Positions 51,794-60,639 of a DNA stretch of 64,000 nt are shown piece after piece. Below the pieces are notes generated by a model. It was given only the letters and a program-made list of their open reading frames with translations, was not told where the DNA came from and ran no database searches. How positions within the stretch are numbered: position 1 is the stretch's first letter; every line of letters begins with the position of its first letter. The position numbers and the translations under genes are program-made. The stretch comes from JAMHWD01 sp035911135 (GTDB lineage: Bacteria; Pseudomonadota; Alphaproteobacteria; Micavibrionales; Micavibrionaceae): the NCBI GenBank assembly GCA_035911135.1, contig JAMHWD010000034.1:1-64000 (forward strand), in the 5' to 3' direction.

Positions 51794-54700
51794 ATGAAAA
51801 CGCCATTGCAGCAAAAATTATACGCCCCCGAAGCGCCTTGCGTGGAGGATTTGCTGCAAGGACTGATCTGGGATGAAACCCGAAGCCAGCGCGTTTATAA
51901 TCACGCCGCTTCCATAACGCAAAAATTGCGCGCACGAAAACGCAAGGCGGGCGAGCTTGAATCCTTCCTCCAGCATTATTCCTTAAACACGCAGGAAGGT
52001 CTTGCCCTGATGAGCCTGGCCGAAGCGCTGCTGCGCGTGCCTGATTCCAAAACAGCCGGCAGCCTGATCCGCGATAAGGTCGTGGCTTCGGACTGGCTGA
52101 AGGATATCGGCAGCACCAAAGACTGGATGGTGAAGGCTGCAGGGGTTGGGCTTTCAATATCCAGCTTGACGCTGGATAGTTTGTTATCGCGCCTTGGCGA
52201 ACCTGTCATCCGCGAGGCCATGGCCCAAGCCATCCGCATCATGGGCAGTCAGTTTGTACTGGGCCGCGACATTAACGAAGCCCTGAAGCGCAGCCATGAT
52301 TACCCGCAATACCGCATGTCATACGACATGCTGGGTGAAGGCGCACGCACCATGGAAGATGCCGAAATCTATTTTGCCAATTATGCTTCCGCGATTGAAG
52401 CCATCGGCCATTACAAATCCCCCGCCAGCAATGCAAGACGCCCCGGCATATCTGTCAAATTATCTGCGCTTTATCCGCGTTATGAGGTCGCGCAGGCTCA
52501 TCTTTGCGTGCCGGCCCTGCAGCAAAAACTAAAAATCCTGTGCCGCTACGCGCAAAATCATGGTCTCTCCCTGACCGTCGATGCCGAGGAAACCGAACGG
52601 CTTGAATTATCACTGGAGATCATTGAATCCATCATCACTGATCCTGAATTCAAAGACTGGCACGAATATGGCCTTGCCATTCAGGCTTATCAAAAGCGCT
52701 GCTTTATCCTGATTGATCGCCTTGCCGGGCTGGCGCGGGCGAACGGGCGGCGCATACAGATACGTCTTGTGAAAGGCGCGTATTGGGATGGCGAAATCAA
52801 GAAGGCGCAAGTCAAATCCACACCCGATTATCCGGTCTTCACGCGCAAGGCCAATACCGATCTTTCCTATCTGGCCTGCGTGCAGAAAATGCTGAAAAAC
52901 GGCGATGTGATCTATCCGATGTTTGCCACGCATAATGCCTATACGGTGGCCGCGGTCTTGGATCTGGCGCGAGATTACCCGCAAAGCGATTTCGAATTCC
53001 AGCGCCTGCACGGCATGGGCGAGGGCGTTTATGAAACCTTGCTGGAGGACAATAAAAATACGAAGGTCAGCGTCTATGCGCCCGTAGGGCCACATTCCGA
53101 TTTGCTGGCCTATCTGGTACGCAGATTGCTGGAAAACGGGGCAAATTCGTCTTTCGTCAACAAGGTCATGGACGATTCCATCCCACTGGAAATTCTGCTG
53201 GCTGACCCGGTGAATGATGCGCGAAATCACGGGGCAAAATCACACCCCAAAATCCCCCTGCCGCGCGATTTATATGGAACGCGCGTCAATTCAGCCGGGA
53301 TTGATTTGAATGATCTTCCTACATCTGAAACTCTGTTGAATTTGATTCATTCCCTGCGCGATCGTTCATGGCTGGCTGCGCCGCTGATATCAGGCACGTT
53401 ACGCAAGGATGGGATCGCGCATGAAATAATCTCGCCTGCCGATAGCGCGCATATTGTCGGGCATGTTCATATGGCATCAAGCAAAACTGTCAATCTTGCA
53501 TTCGAGACAGCGCAGGATGCGTTTGAGAACTGGTCCCGCATATCAGCCAATGAACGCGCCGGGGCGCTGGAGCGTTTTGCCGATCTGATGGAAGAACACC
53601 ATGCCGAGCTGATGGCGCTTTGCGTTTATGAGGCCGGAAAAACCATAAAAGACGCGCATCTGGAAGTGCGCGAGGCCGTTGATTTTTGCCGCTATTACGC
53701 ACAGGAAGGCCGCAAGGCTTTTGCGGAATCCGGCACACCGCTGCCCGGCCCCACGGGCGAGAGCAATACACTTTATAATATCGGGCGCGGCGTGTTTGTC
53801 TGCATATCGCCATGGAATTTCCCGCTGGCGATTTTCACCGGGCAAATCGCCGCCGCCCTCATGGCCGGCAATACCGTGATTGCCAAACCGGCCGAACAAA
53901 CACCGCTGATTGCCTATCGCACTATCCAGCTCATGCATCAGGCGGGCATCCCGGCCAATGTGCTGCATCTTGTGCCGGGCGATGGAAATATCGGCGCACA
54001 GCTGATCGCCCATGATCTGGTGGCGGGCGCAGCCTTTACCGGATCAACGGAAGTTGCCAAAGCCATACAAAAAAGCCTCGCCCATAAGAACGGGCCCATC
54101 GTTCCCCTGATTGCCGAGACAGGCGGACAAAATGCGATGATCGTCGATTCCTCCGCCCTGCCCGAACAGGTAGTGGATGATGTAATTTTGAGTGCCTTTG
54201 GTTCAACAGGCCAGCGCTGCTCGGCCTTGCGGGTTTTATATCTGCAAAATGATGTGGCGGATAAAATCCTTCATATGCTCAAAGGCGCGATGGCGGCGCT
54301 GAATATCGGCCACCCTGAATATCTTAAAACCGATATCGGCCCTGTGATCGACACCGAAGCCTTAAGCATGCTCAACGGCCATCAGCAGGCATTGGAAGGC
54401 TTTGGCAAGAAAATCGCGCAAAGCCCGATGGAAGAGCCCTTGAAAGAACAAGGCATGTTCTTTGCCCCTTGCGCCTATGAGATCCCGGCAATCTCGGCGC
54501 TGGAGCGCGAGATTTTCGGCCCCATTCTGCATATCATCCGTTATAGGGCCGGTGACATTGATGAGGTCATCGGGGATATCAATGATTCCGGTTACGGCCT
54601 GACGCTGGGGGTCCACAGCCGTATTGAATCCTTCCAGAAAAAGATCGCTCAATCCATCCGGGCCGGCAATGCCTATGTGAACCGCTCGATGATTGGCGCG

Positions 54701-54859
54701 GTGGTGGGCACGCAGCCCTTTGGCGGGATGGGCCTGTCCGGCACAGGCCCCAAGGCCGGCGGCCCGCATTATCTTTATGCCTTTTCGACCGAAAAAGTGA
54801 TCACCATCGACACCACCTCGGCCGGCGGCAATACAAGCCTTGTATCTTTGACGGAATAA
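51794..54859 (+). CDS. putA: Bifunctional proline dehydrogenase / P5C dehydrogenase
   Basis: Oxidises proline to glutamate in two steps. The 1021-residue protein has the FAD-dependent proline dehydrogenase barrel (about 60-450; SVKLSALYPRYE, DAEETERLELSLEI, IRLVKGAYWDGEIK, NPYTV-like HNAYTVAAV) and an aldehyde dehydrogenase domain (about 520-1010; SPWNFPLAIFTGQ, FTGSTEVAKAI, E in AETGGQNAMIV, C in FGSTGQRCSALR). There is no N-terminal ribbon-helix-helix, so it is not the trifunctional repressor form. Confidence 0.97.
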   Translation: MKTPLQQKLYAPEAPCVEDLLQGLIWDETRSQRVYNHAASITQKLRARKRKAGELESFLQHYSLNTQEGLALMSLAEALLRVPDSKTAGSLIRDKVVASDWLKDIGSTKDWMVKAAGVGLSISSLTLDSLLSRLGEPVIREAMAQAIRIMGSQFVLGRDINEALKRSHDYPQYRMSYDMLGEGARTMEDAEIYFANYASAIEAIGHYKSPASNARRPGISVKLSALYPRYEVAQAHLCVPALQQKLKILCRYAQNHGLSLTVDAEETERLELSLEIIESIITDPEFKDWHEYGLAIQAYQKRCFILIDRLAGLARANGRRIQIRLVKGAYWDGEIKKAQVKSTPDYPVFTRKANTDLSYLACVQKMLKNGDVIYPMFATHNAYTVAAVLDLARDYPQSDFEFQRLHGMGEGVYETLLEDNKNTKVSVYAPVGPHSDLLAYLVRRLLENGANSSFVNKVMDDSIPLEILLADPVNDARNHGAKSHPKIPLPRDLYGTRVNSAGIDLNDLPTSETLLNLIHSLRDRSWLAAPLISGTLRKDGIAHEIISPADSAHIVGHVHMASSKTVNLAFETAQDAFENWSRISANERAGALERFADLMEEHHAELMALCVYEAGKTIKDAHLEVREAVDFCRYYAQEGRKAFAESGTPLPGPTGESNTLYNIGRGVFVCISPWNFPLAIFTGQIAAALMAGNTVIAKPAEQTPLIAYRTIQLMHQAGIPANVLHLVPGDGNIGAQLIAHDLVAGAAFTGSTEVAKAIQKSLAHKNGPIVPLIAETGGQNAMIVDSSALPEQVVDDVILSAFGSTGQRCSALRVLYLQNDVADKILHMLKGAMAALNIGHPEYLKTDIGPVIDTEALSMLNGHQQALEGFGKKIAQSPMEEPLKEQGMFFAPCAYEIPAISALEREIFGPILHIIRYRAGDIDEVIGDINDSGYGLTLGVHSRIESFQKKIAQSIRAGNAYVNRSMIGAVVGTQPFGGMGLSGTGPKAGGPHYLYAFSTEKVITIDTTSAGGNTSLVSLTE

Positions 54860-54902
54860 GGCCAGTATGCGGTTACGACAATAACCAAGGAGCGCATATT
54901 CC

Positions 54903-56195
54903 ATGAAAATCTTGCTGGTAGGATCAGGTGGCCGCGAACACGCACTGGCATGGACCTTGTGCCAGAGCCGCGAATGCGAAGCGCTTTACTGTGCGCCCGG
55001 CAATGCCGGGATCAAGGACTGCGCCGAACTGGTGAATATCCCGGCCGAAGACATTGATGGCCTTGTGAAATTCGCCAAGGAAAAATCCATTGATCTGGTA
55101 ATCGTTGGTCCCGAAGCGCCCTTGGTGGCAGGCCTTGCCGATAAATTACAGGCCGCAGGCATCGCTGTATTCGGCCCTAGCGCCAAGGCCGCACAGATTG
55201 AAGGCTCCAAAGGCTTCATGAAAGACCTTTGCGCCAAATATAATATTCCCACCGCCGCCTATGGCCGGTTTACAGATGTTCAATCCGCCGCCGCCTTTAT
55301 CGAGAAAAACAAAACCCCCATCGTGGTGAAGGCGGACGGGCTGGCCGCCGGCAAGGGCGTGATTATCTGCGAGACAAAAGATGAGGCCGTGGCAGCCGTC
55401 AAGGATATGCTGGAGGGCAACAGTTTTGGCGCAGCCGGAAGCTCGGTCGTGATCGAGGAATTTCTGGATGGCGAGGAAATCAGCTATTTTGCGCTTTCCG
55501 ATGGCAAGACGATCCTGCCCCTGAATTCGGCGCAGGATCACAAACGCGCCTTTGATAATGATGAAGGCCCCAATACGGGCGGCATGGGCGCTTATTCGCC
55601 CGCGCATCTGATGACGCCGGAACTGGAGCAAAAAGTTCTGACCCGTATTATCGAACCCACCGTCAAGGCGATGGCCGCGGAAAACGCGCCTTTTAACGGT
55701 GTTCTGTTCGCAGGCCTCATGATCGTGGGCGGCGAGCCTTATCTGATCGAATATAACGCACGGTTCGGCGACCCCGAATGCCAGACACTGATGATGCGCC
55801 TGCAGGGTGATCTGCTGGAGATATTAAACGCCGCTGCCCATGGCCGTCTTGAAAGCGTGAAGAACAATATCGCCTGGTCCGATAAAACCGCGCTTTGCGT
55901 GATCATGGCCACAAAGGGCTATCCCGGCAATTACCCCAAGAACACACCTATTGGCAATTTGAACGCCGCCAGCCTGATTGATAACACTATGGTTTTTCAT
56001 GCCGGGACGGCATTGAATGACAAGGGCGACCTGATCAGCACCGGGGGACGCGTTCTGGCCGTGACCTCGACCGGGGATAATCCCGGCCATGCCAAACGCC
56101 TCGCCTATGAAGCCGTGGATGCTATCAGCTGGCCGGATGGCTTTTGCCGCCGTGATATCGGATGGCGCGCGGTAAAGGCGCAGCAAGGCCGTTAA
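54903..56195 (+). CDS. purD: Phosphoribosylamine-glycine ligase
   Basis: ATP-grasp enzyme of purine synthesis making GAR. At 430 residues the length is normal. The N-terminal block is LLVGSGGREHALAWTL, followed by the PEAPLVAGLAD, KADGLAAGKGVI, EEFLDGEEISYFALSDG, AQDHKRAFDNDEGPNTGGMGAYSPA and EYNARFGDPECQ motifs. Starts 43 bases after putA on the same strand, with AAGGAG at the ribosome site. Confidence 0.98.
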   Translation: MKILLVGSGGREHALAWTLCQSRECEALYCAPGNAGIKDCAELVNIPAEDIDGLVKFAKEKSIDLVIVGPEAPLVAGLADKLQAAGIAVFGPSAKAAQIEGSKGFMKDLCAKYNIPTAAYGRFTDVQSAAAFIEKNKTPIVVKADGLAAGKGVIICETKDEAVAAVKDMLEGNSFGAAGSSVVIEEFLDGEEISYFALSDGKTILPLNSAQDHKRAFDNDEGPNTGGMGAYSPAHLMTPELEQKVLTRIIEPTVKAMAAENAPFNGVLFAGLMIVGGEPYLIEYNARFGDPECQTLMMRLQGDLLEILNAAAHGRLESVKNNIAWSDKTALCVIMATKGYPGNYPKNTPIGNLNAASLIDNTMVFHAGTALNDKGDLISTGGRVLAVTSTGDNPGHAKRLAYEAVDAISWPDGFCRRDIGWRAVKAQQGR

Positions 56196-56295
56196 AAAAG
56201 AACGCCTCACCCCTACCTTAAGTGCAAGACCAACTCAGATCTCTACCCTCTGTGGCAAAAAACTATATCTTTAGTATAGCCCCTGCCCACATCTA

Positions 56296-56324
56296 TTGAA
56301 TTTGGCAAAAATAAACTATCTAAT
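56296..56324 (+). promoter_or_regulatory. Promoter of the chemotaxis receptor gene
   Basis: TTGAAT (56296-56301), a 17-base spacer and TCTAAT (56319-56324), four and five matches to consensus. It lies 37 bases before the ATG in an AT-rich gap. Confidence 0.55.
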
Positions 56325-56360
56325 TTTTATTATAAAAAATAAGTAATTAGAGGGATTGCT

Positions 56361-57887
56361 ATGAGCCAAGTCACGCAGATAATGCCCAAACTCACCACCA
56401 AAAAATCTGAAGCCCTTGATATCTGCAACGCCCTTAATAAATCCCAGGCCATCATTGAATTCGACACAAACGGCACCATCCTTTTTGCCAATGCCAATTT
56501 CCTCAACGCCATGGGCTACAGGCTGGATGAGATCAAGGGCAAGCATCATTCCATGTTTGCCGACCCTGCCTACGCTGCATCAGTGGAATACAAAAATTTC
56601 TGGCAGGATTTAAAAGCCGGAAAATTTCAAGCCGGACAGTTCCACCGCTTTGGCAAAGGCGGAAAAGATATCTGGATCGAGGCTTCGTATAATCCGCTGA
56701 AAGACAGATATGGCCGCACCTATAAAATTATAAAATTTGCCACCGACATCACAGAAAAAAGCCTGAAAAATGCGGATCTTTCCGGGCAGGTTTGCGCGAT
56801 TGGAAAATCGCAGGCTGTCATTGAATTCACGTTGGATGGGATTATCCTTGATGCCAATGAAAATTTTCTCAATACGCTGGGATACAGCCTTGAGGAAATT
56901 CGCGGCCAACATCATTCAATGTTTGCCGACCCCGCCTATGCCGCATCAACGGATTATAAAAATTTCTGGCAGGATTTAAAGAATGGCATTTACCGCGCAG
57001 GCCAATTTCACCGCATTGGCAAAGGCGGCAAGGAAGTCTGGATCGAGGCTTCTTATAACCCCATTCTCGATATGAACGGCAAACCATTCAAAATCGTGAA
57101 ATTTGCCAGCGATCTGACAGAGCGCAAAAATCAGAACCGTGAAATGGCGCAAGATTTTGAAATCAACGTCAATTCACTGGTCAAACTCGTTGCACAATCC
57201 TCCCAAGCCATGCGGGAAAACGCGCAGGATATGTCCTCTACCGCTCACAAAACCAATGTACTTGCAGCCACCGTTGCCTCGGCGACGGAGGAGCTCAGCG
57301 CCTCGGCACATGAAATTTCTGAACAAACTGCCCATTCCAGCAATATCATCCAAAAGGCTGTCAATGAGGCGCAAAATACCGAACATATGGTTTCTGATCT
57401 TGTAAAGGCTGCGGCCAAGATTGGCGAAGTTACATCCCTGATCACCGATATTGCCAGCCAGACCAATCTGCTGGCACTCAACGCCACCATCGAAGCCGCC
57501 CGCGCAGGCGAGTCCGGGAAAGGATTTGCAGTCGTGGCCTCCGAAGTAAAAAATCTGGCCAATGAGACGGCCAAGGCAACGGAAGATATCCGCATCCAGA
57601 TTGAGAGCATCCAAAACGCCGCACGCACGACCGCCGCAGAGATCGCCAAAATTGCACAGACCATCTCGCAGGTCAAAGATATCGGCGATTCTATTGCTCA
57701 CGCCATCAGCCAGCAGAATGCTGCCACACAGGAAGTTTCCGTCAACATCAATGAAGTGCAGATGGCGGCCGGCATGACCGGCGATTCCGCCAACGGGATA
57801 TTAACGGCAGCCGGCGATATTTCAGATACATCCTTGTCACTGCAATCACGGGTCGAGGCATTCCTGCAGGATATCCGCAATCAATAA
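56361..57887 (+). CDS. Soluble methyl-accepting chemotaxis protein with duplicated PAS domains
   Basis: A 508-residue cytoplasmic receptor without membrane segments. Two PAS domains (about 23-140 and 145-262) are close copies of each other; both contain HHSMFADPAYAAS, YKNFWQDLK, AGQFHR and WIEASYNP. The Tar-type signalling domain follows (about 265-505), with the hairpin tip SQTNLLALNATIEAARAG and GKGFAVVASEVKNLA. Likely senses an internal redox or ligand state through the PAS pair and drives CheA. GAGGGA precedes the ATG. No other che genes are nearby. Confidence 0.93.
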   Translation: MSQVTQIMPKLTTKKSEALDICNALNKSQAIIEFDTNGTILFANANFLNAMGYRLDEIKGKHHSMFADPAYAASVEYKNFWQDLKAGKFQAGQFHRFGKGGKDIWIEASYNPLKDRYGRTYKIIKFATDITEKSLKNADLSGQVCAIGKSQAVIEFTLDGIILDANENFLNTLGYSLEEIRGQHHSMFADPAYAASTDYKNFWQDLKNGIYRAGQFHRIGKGGKEVWIEASYNPILDMNGKPFKIVKFASDLTERKNQNREMAQDFEINVNSLVKLVAQSSQAMRENAQDMSSTAHKTNVLAATVASATEELSASAHEISEQTAHSSNIIQKAVNEAQNTEHMVSDLVKAAAKIGEVTSLITDIASQTNLLALNATIEAARAGESGKGFAVVASEVKNLANETAKATEDIRIQIESIQNAARTTAAEIAKIAQTISQVKDIGDSIAHAISQQNAATQEVSVNINEVQMAAGMTGDSANGILTAAGDISDTSLSLQSRVEAFLQDIRNQ

Positions 57888-57902
57888 CGCGCCAGAAAAT
57901 TC

Positions 57903-58361
57903 CTAGCCGCGGCGTTCCCGGAAGAAGCTTTTCAGGATATCACCGCATTCTTCGGCCATGATGCCGTGTTCTATCTCTGGCCGGTGATGGCAGGTGGACT
58001 GGTCGTAAAATTTACCGCCATGGAGAACACCCCCGCCTTTAGGGTCGCTGGCGGCGAACACAACACGCCCCAGCCGGGCAAAGGAAATTGCAGCCGCGCA
58101 CATCGCGCAAGGCTCAAGACTGACATAAAGATCATAATCCGGAATGCGCTGCGCGCCTTCTTTTTCGCAGGCCGCCCGTATGACAAGAATTTCAGCATGA
58201 GCGGTCGGATCGCTCAGTTCCCGCGTGCGGTTACCGGCACGGGCGGTGATTTGCCCCGTCCGGCGGTCAACCAAAACTGCACCTATGGGCACTTCGCCCC
58301 GGCCAGCGGCAATTTTCGCCTCTTCCAAAGCCTGCGCCATGAATGTATTCTCATTATCCAT
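57903..58361 (-). CDS. tadA: tRNA-specific adenosine deaminase
   Basis: Converts A34 to inosine in tRNA-Arg(ACG). The 152-residue protein carries the zinc deaminase motifs HAEILVIRAA (H, catalytic E) and PCAMCAAAI, plus GEVPIGAVLVD. The start codon at 58361 overlaps that of rluB on the opposite strand. Confidence 0.95.
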   Translation of the reverse strand: MDNENTFMAQALEEAKIAAGRGEVPIGAVLVDRRTGQITARAGNRTRELSDPTAHAEILVIRAACEKEGAQRIPDYDLYVSLEPCAMCAAAISFARLGRVVFAASDPKGGGVLHGGKFYDQSTCHHRPEIEHGIMAEECGDILKSFFRERRG

Positions 58362-59121
58362 GAGTGAAGATAATCACAAAGGCGAGAGAATCGCAAAGAG
58401 AATGGCACGGGCCGGGCTTTGTTCCCGCCGTGATGCCGAGCGCTGGATTTTGGAAGGCCGGGTCAAGGTGAATAACCGCAAGCTTACCACGGCAGCCTTT
58501 GTTGTCGGGCCGGATGATAAGATCGTGGTCGATGGCCGGGTTCTGCAGGACGCTCAAGACACGCGCCTGTTTCTTTATCACAAGCCAGCCGGCCTTGTGA
58601 CCACCCACCGCGATGAAAAGGGCCGGGCAACCGTATTTGATCAGATGCCTGCCGCGCTGGGCCGCGTGGTGAGCGTCGGGCGGCTGGATTTGAACACCGA
58701 AGGCTTGCTGCTGCTGACCAATGATGGCGAGCTGGCGCGGTATCTGGAATTACCGGCGACGGGATGGAGCCGCAAATACCGCGTGCGCGTCCATGGCCGC
58801 GTGAATGAGGAACGCCTTGCGGCCTTGAAAAAAGGCATCACGATCGAAGGTATTCATTATAAATCCATCGAGGCCGAGATTGATAAATCGGCTGAGAAAA
58901 AGGGCACAAATACATGGCTGCATGTCACCTTGCGCGAGGGCAAAAACCGTGAAGTCCGCAAGGTCATGGAGGCGCTGGGGCTTAGTGTCAATCGCCTGAT
59001 CCGCGTTTCCTATGGGCCATTCCAACTTGGCGAGTTGCCCGTCCGCGCTATCGAGGAAGTTAAACCTAAGATCCTGAAAGACCAGATCAAGGGATTTTTC
59101 AAAGGGCGTGAAGAGGCATGA
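58360..59121 (+). CDS. rluB: Pseudouridine synthase, RluB/RsuA family
   Basis: Makes pseudouridine in rRNA (RluB: 23S 2605). The 253-residue product has an N-terminal S4 domain (RIAKRMARAGLCSRRDAERWI), the catalytic aspartate in GRLDLNTEGLLLLTNDG and a C-terminal EGKNREVRKVMEALG. An RsuA or RluE/F identity is possible but less likely. Earlier in-frame starts lie inside tadA on the other strand. rsmD follows. Confidence 0.92.
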   Translation: MSEDNHKGERIAKRMARAGLCSRRDAERWILEGRVKVNNRKLTTAAFVVGPDDKIVVDGRVLQDAQDTRLFLYHKPAGLVTTHRDEKGRATVFDQMPAALGRVVSVGRLDLNTEGLLLLTNDGELARYLELPATGWSRKYRVRVHGRVNEERLAALKKGITIEGIHYKSIEAEIDKSAEKKGTNTWLHVTLREGKNREVRKVMEALGLSVNRLIRVSYGPFQLGELPVRAIEEVKPKILKDQIKGFFKGREEA

Positions 59122-59131
59122 GGTCCGGGGC

Positions 59132-59686
59132 ATGAGGATCATCGCCGGCACGCACCGGGGCCGCACATTGGATGCGCCATCGGATCAAAAAATCAGGCCA
59201 ACATCGGATAAGGTACGCGGCGCAATTTTCAACGCCCTGCAAGCCCGCGTGGATTTTGAAAATCTCAATGTCATGGATATTTTCTGCGGCACAGGCGCGC
59301 TGGGGCTGGAAAGCCTCTCACGCGGGGCGGCATCCTGCACGTTCATTGATCAGGCACCGGGATCAATTCTGCTTGCCAAGAAAAATGCCAAAAAGCTTGA
59401 TCTTGATCAAAGCAGCCTCTTCATCACTGCCGATGCCGCGCGTCTTAAACCGCGCCCGATCGGTCAGAATCAGGCCGATCTTTTTTTCTGCGACCCGCCT
59501 TATAACCAGAATCTGATAACCCCCGCCCTGCAATCCTTGCTGGACGGCGAATGGCTGGCGGATGAATGCATCGGTATTTTGGAATGCGAAAAATCTTTAT
59601 CGCCTTCCTTGCCCGATAATTTTCAAATTTTGTCTGAAAAAATATACGGCGATACGAAAATCATTCTGATCACCTTTCAGGCGTGA
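59132..59686 (+). CDS. rsmD: 16S rRNA (guanine-966-N2) methyltransferase
   Basis: Methylates G966 of 16S rRNA. The 184-residue protein has RIIAGTHRGRTLDAP, RPTSDKVRGAIFN, the AdoMet-binding MDIFCGTGALGLESLSRGA and the catalytic CDPPYNQN. The ATG at 59132 has GAGG upstream; an in-frame GTG at 59108 would overlap rluB. Confidence 0.94.
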   Translation: MRIIAGTHRGRTLDAPSDQKIRPTSDKVRGAIFNALQARVDFENLNVMDIFCGTGALGLESLSRGAASCTFIDQAPGSILLAKKNAKKLDLDQSSLFITADAARLKPRPIGQNQADLFFCDPPYNQNLITPALQSLLDGEWLADECIGILECEKSLSPSLPDNFQILSEKIYGDTKIILITFQA

Positions 59687-59698
59687 TATAAAAAAGCC

Positions 59699-59932
59699 AT
59701 GGTTTATCTGATTGGCACGATTGGCTTTATTGGTGGATTTTTCGCAGGGCAAATGCTGCTGTATTTCCTGCTGCGCCACAGATCGCGCGAAGAACTGACA
59801 TCCGATAATTCTCTCAAATGGACATATGGGCTCCTTAACTGGGCCGTGGCTGCGTTGGGGGCTTATGCCTTTGTGCAGATGTATTATGAATACCAGATTT
59901 TATCCGCGCCATCACCCTTGATATTGCCCTGA
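59699..59932 (+). CDS. Small membrane protein, 77 residues
   Basis: Two membrane helices (about 3-25 and 42-62) separated by a charged loop (RHRSREELTSDN). No family recognised. It starts 12 bases after rsmD on the same strand, so it is probably co-transcribed. Confidence 0.55.
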   Translation: MVYLIGTIGFIGGFFAGQMLLYFLLRHRSREELTSDNSLKWTYGLLNWAVAALGAYAFVQMYYEYQILSAPSPLILP

Positions 59933-60003
59933 TATGCGCTACCCTTAATCGCTTCGTTTTTTCCATTCAAACAACATTTTTTAGGAAGAGGATCACAGTT
60001 TCC

Positions 60004-60600
60004 ATGAAAAAAACCGCCCTTAGCATTCTGACGCTCGCCGCCTTGACAGTTCCGGCAGCCGCGCAGGCCGCCGATAAATACACATTCGACAAAGCCCACA
60101 CGCAGATCATTTTCTCCGTCAATCATCTGGGCTTTTCCGAATCGCACGGTAAATTTCTGGATTATGACGGCTCCTTTACCTTTGATCAGGCAAAGCCAGA
60201 GAATTCCAGCGTTGAAGTGACCATCAAAACCGCCAGCATCGAGATGAACGATCAGGCCTGGAACGATCACCTGAAGAATGCGGATTTCTTCAATGTCGAA
60301 AAATTCCCCGACATGACGTTCAAAAGCACCGCCATCAAGGTCACGGATGAAGACTCAGCCGAGATCACGGGCGATCTGACATTGCTGGGCGTCACAAAGC
60401 CCGTGACAATGACTGTGGACTACAACAAGTCGGACACACACCCTTACAGCGGCAAGTACGTTTCGGGATTCTCGGCTGAAGCCAAGATCAAGCGCTCCGA
60501 CTTTGGCATGACCTACGGCCTGCCGGGCGTTGGCGATGAGGTTGAGATCGAGATCGAAGTCGAGGGTATCCGCGAAGACGCGGCCGCCAAGACCGAATAA
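60004..60600 (+). CDS. yceI: YceI family periplasmic lipid-binding protein
   Basis: A 198-residue exported lipocalin-like protein: signal peptide (about 1-22, ending AQA), then YTFDKAHTQIIFSVNHLGFSE, FTFDQAKPENSSVEV, FNVEKFPDMTFKST and GDLTLLGVTKPVTM. YceI proteins bind isoprenoid lipids such as polyprenyl quinone precursors. Followed by a b561-YceI fusion, forming a common pair. TTAGGAAGAGG upstream is a strong ribosome region. Confidence 0.94.
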   Translation: MKKTALSILTLAALTVPAAAQAADKYTFDKAHTQIIFSVNHLGFSESHGKFLDYDGSFTFDQAKPENSSVEVTIKTASIEMNDQAWNDHLKNADFFNVEKFPDMTFKSTAIKVTDEDSAEITGDLTLLGVTKPVTMTVDYNKSDTHPYSGKYVSGFSAEAKIKRSDFGMTYGLPGVGDEVEIEIEVEGIREDAAAKTE

Positions 60601-60639
60601 TTTCATATACAATACCCAAATCAAGCGGGAGGCATTGCC

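Noticed and set aside
56196..56360. Small RNA or riboswitch in the gap before the chemoreceptor gene
   Set aside because: AT-rich sequence with a promoter only; no stable stem or conserved aptamer seen.
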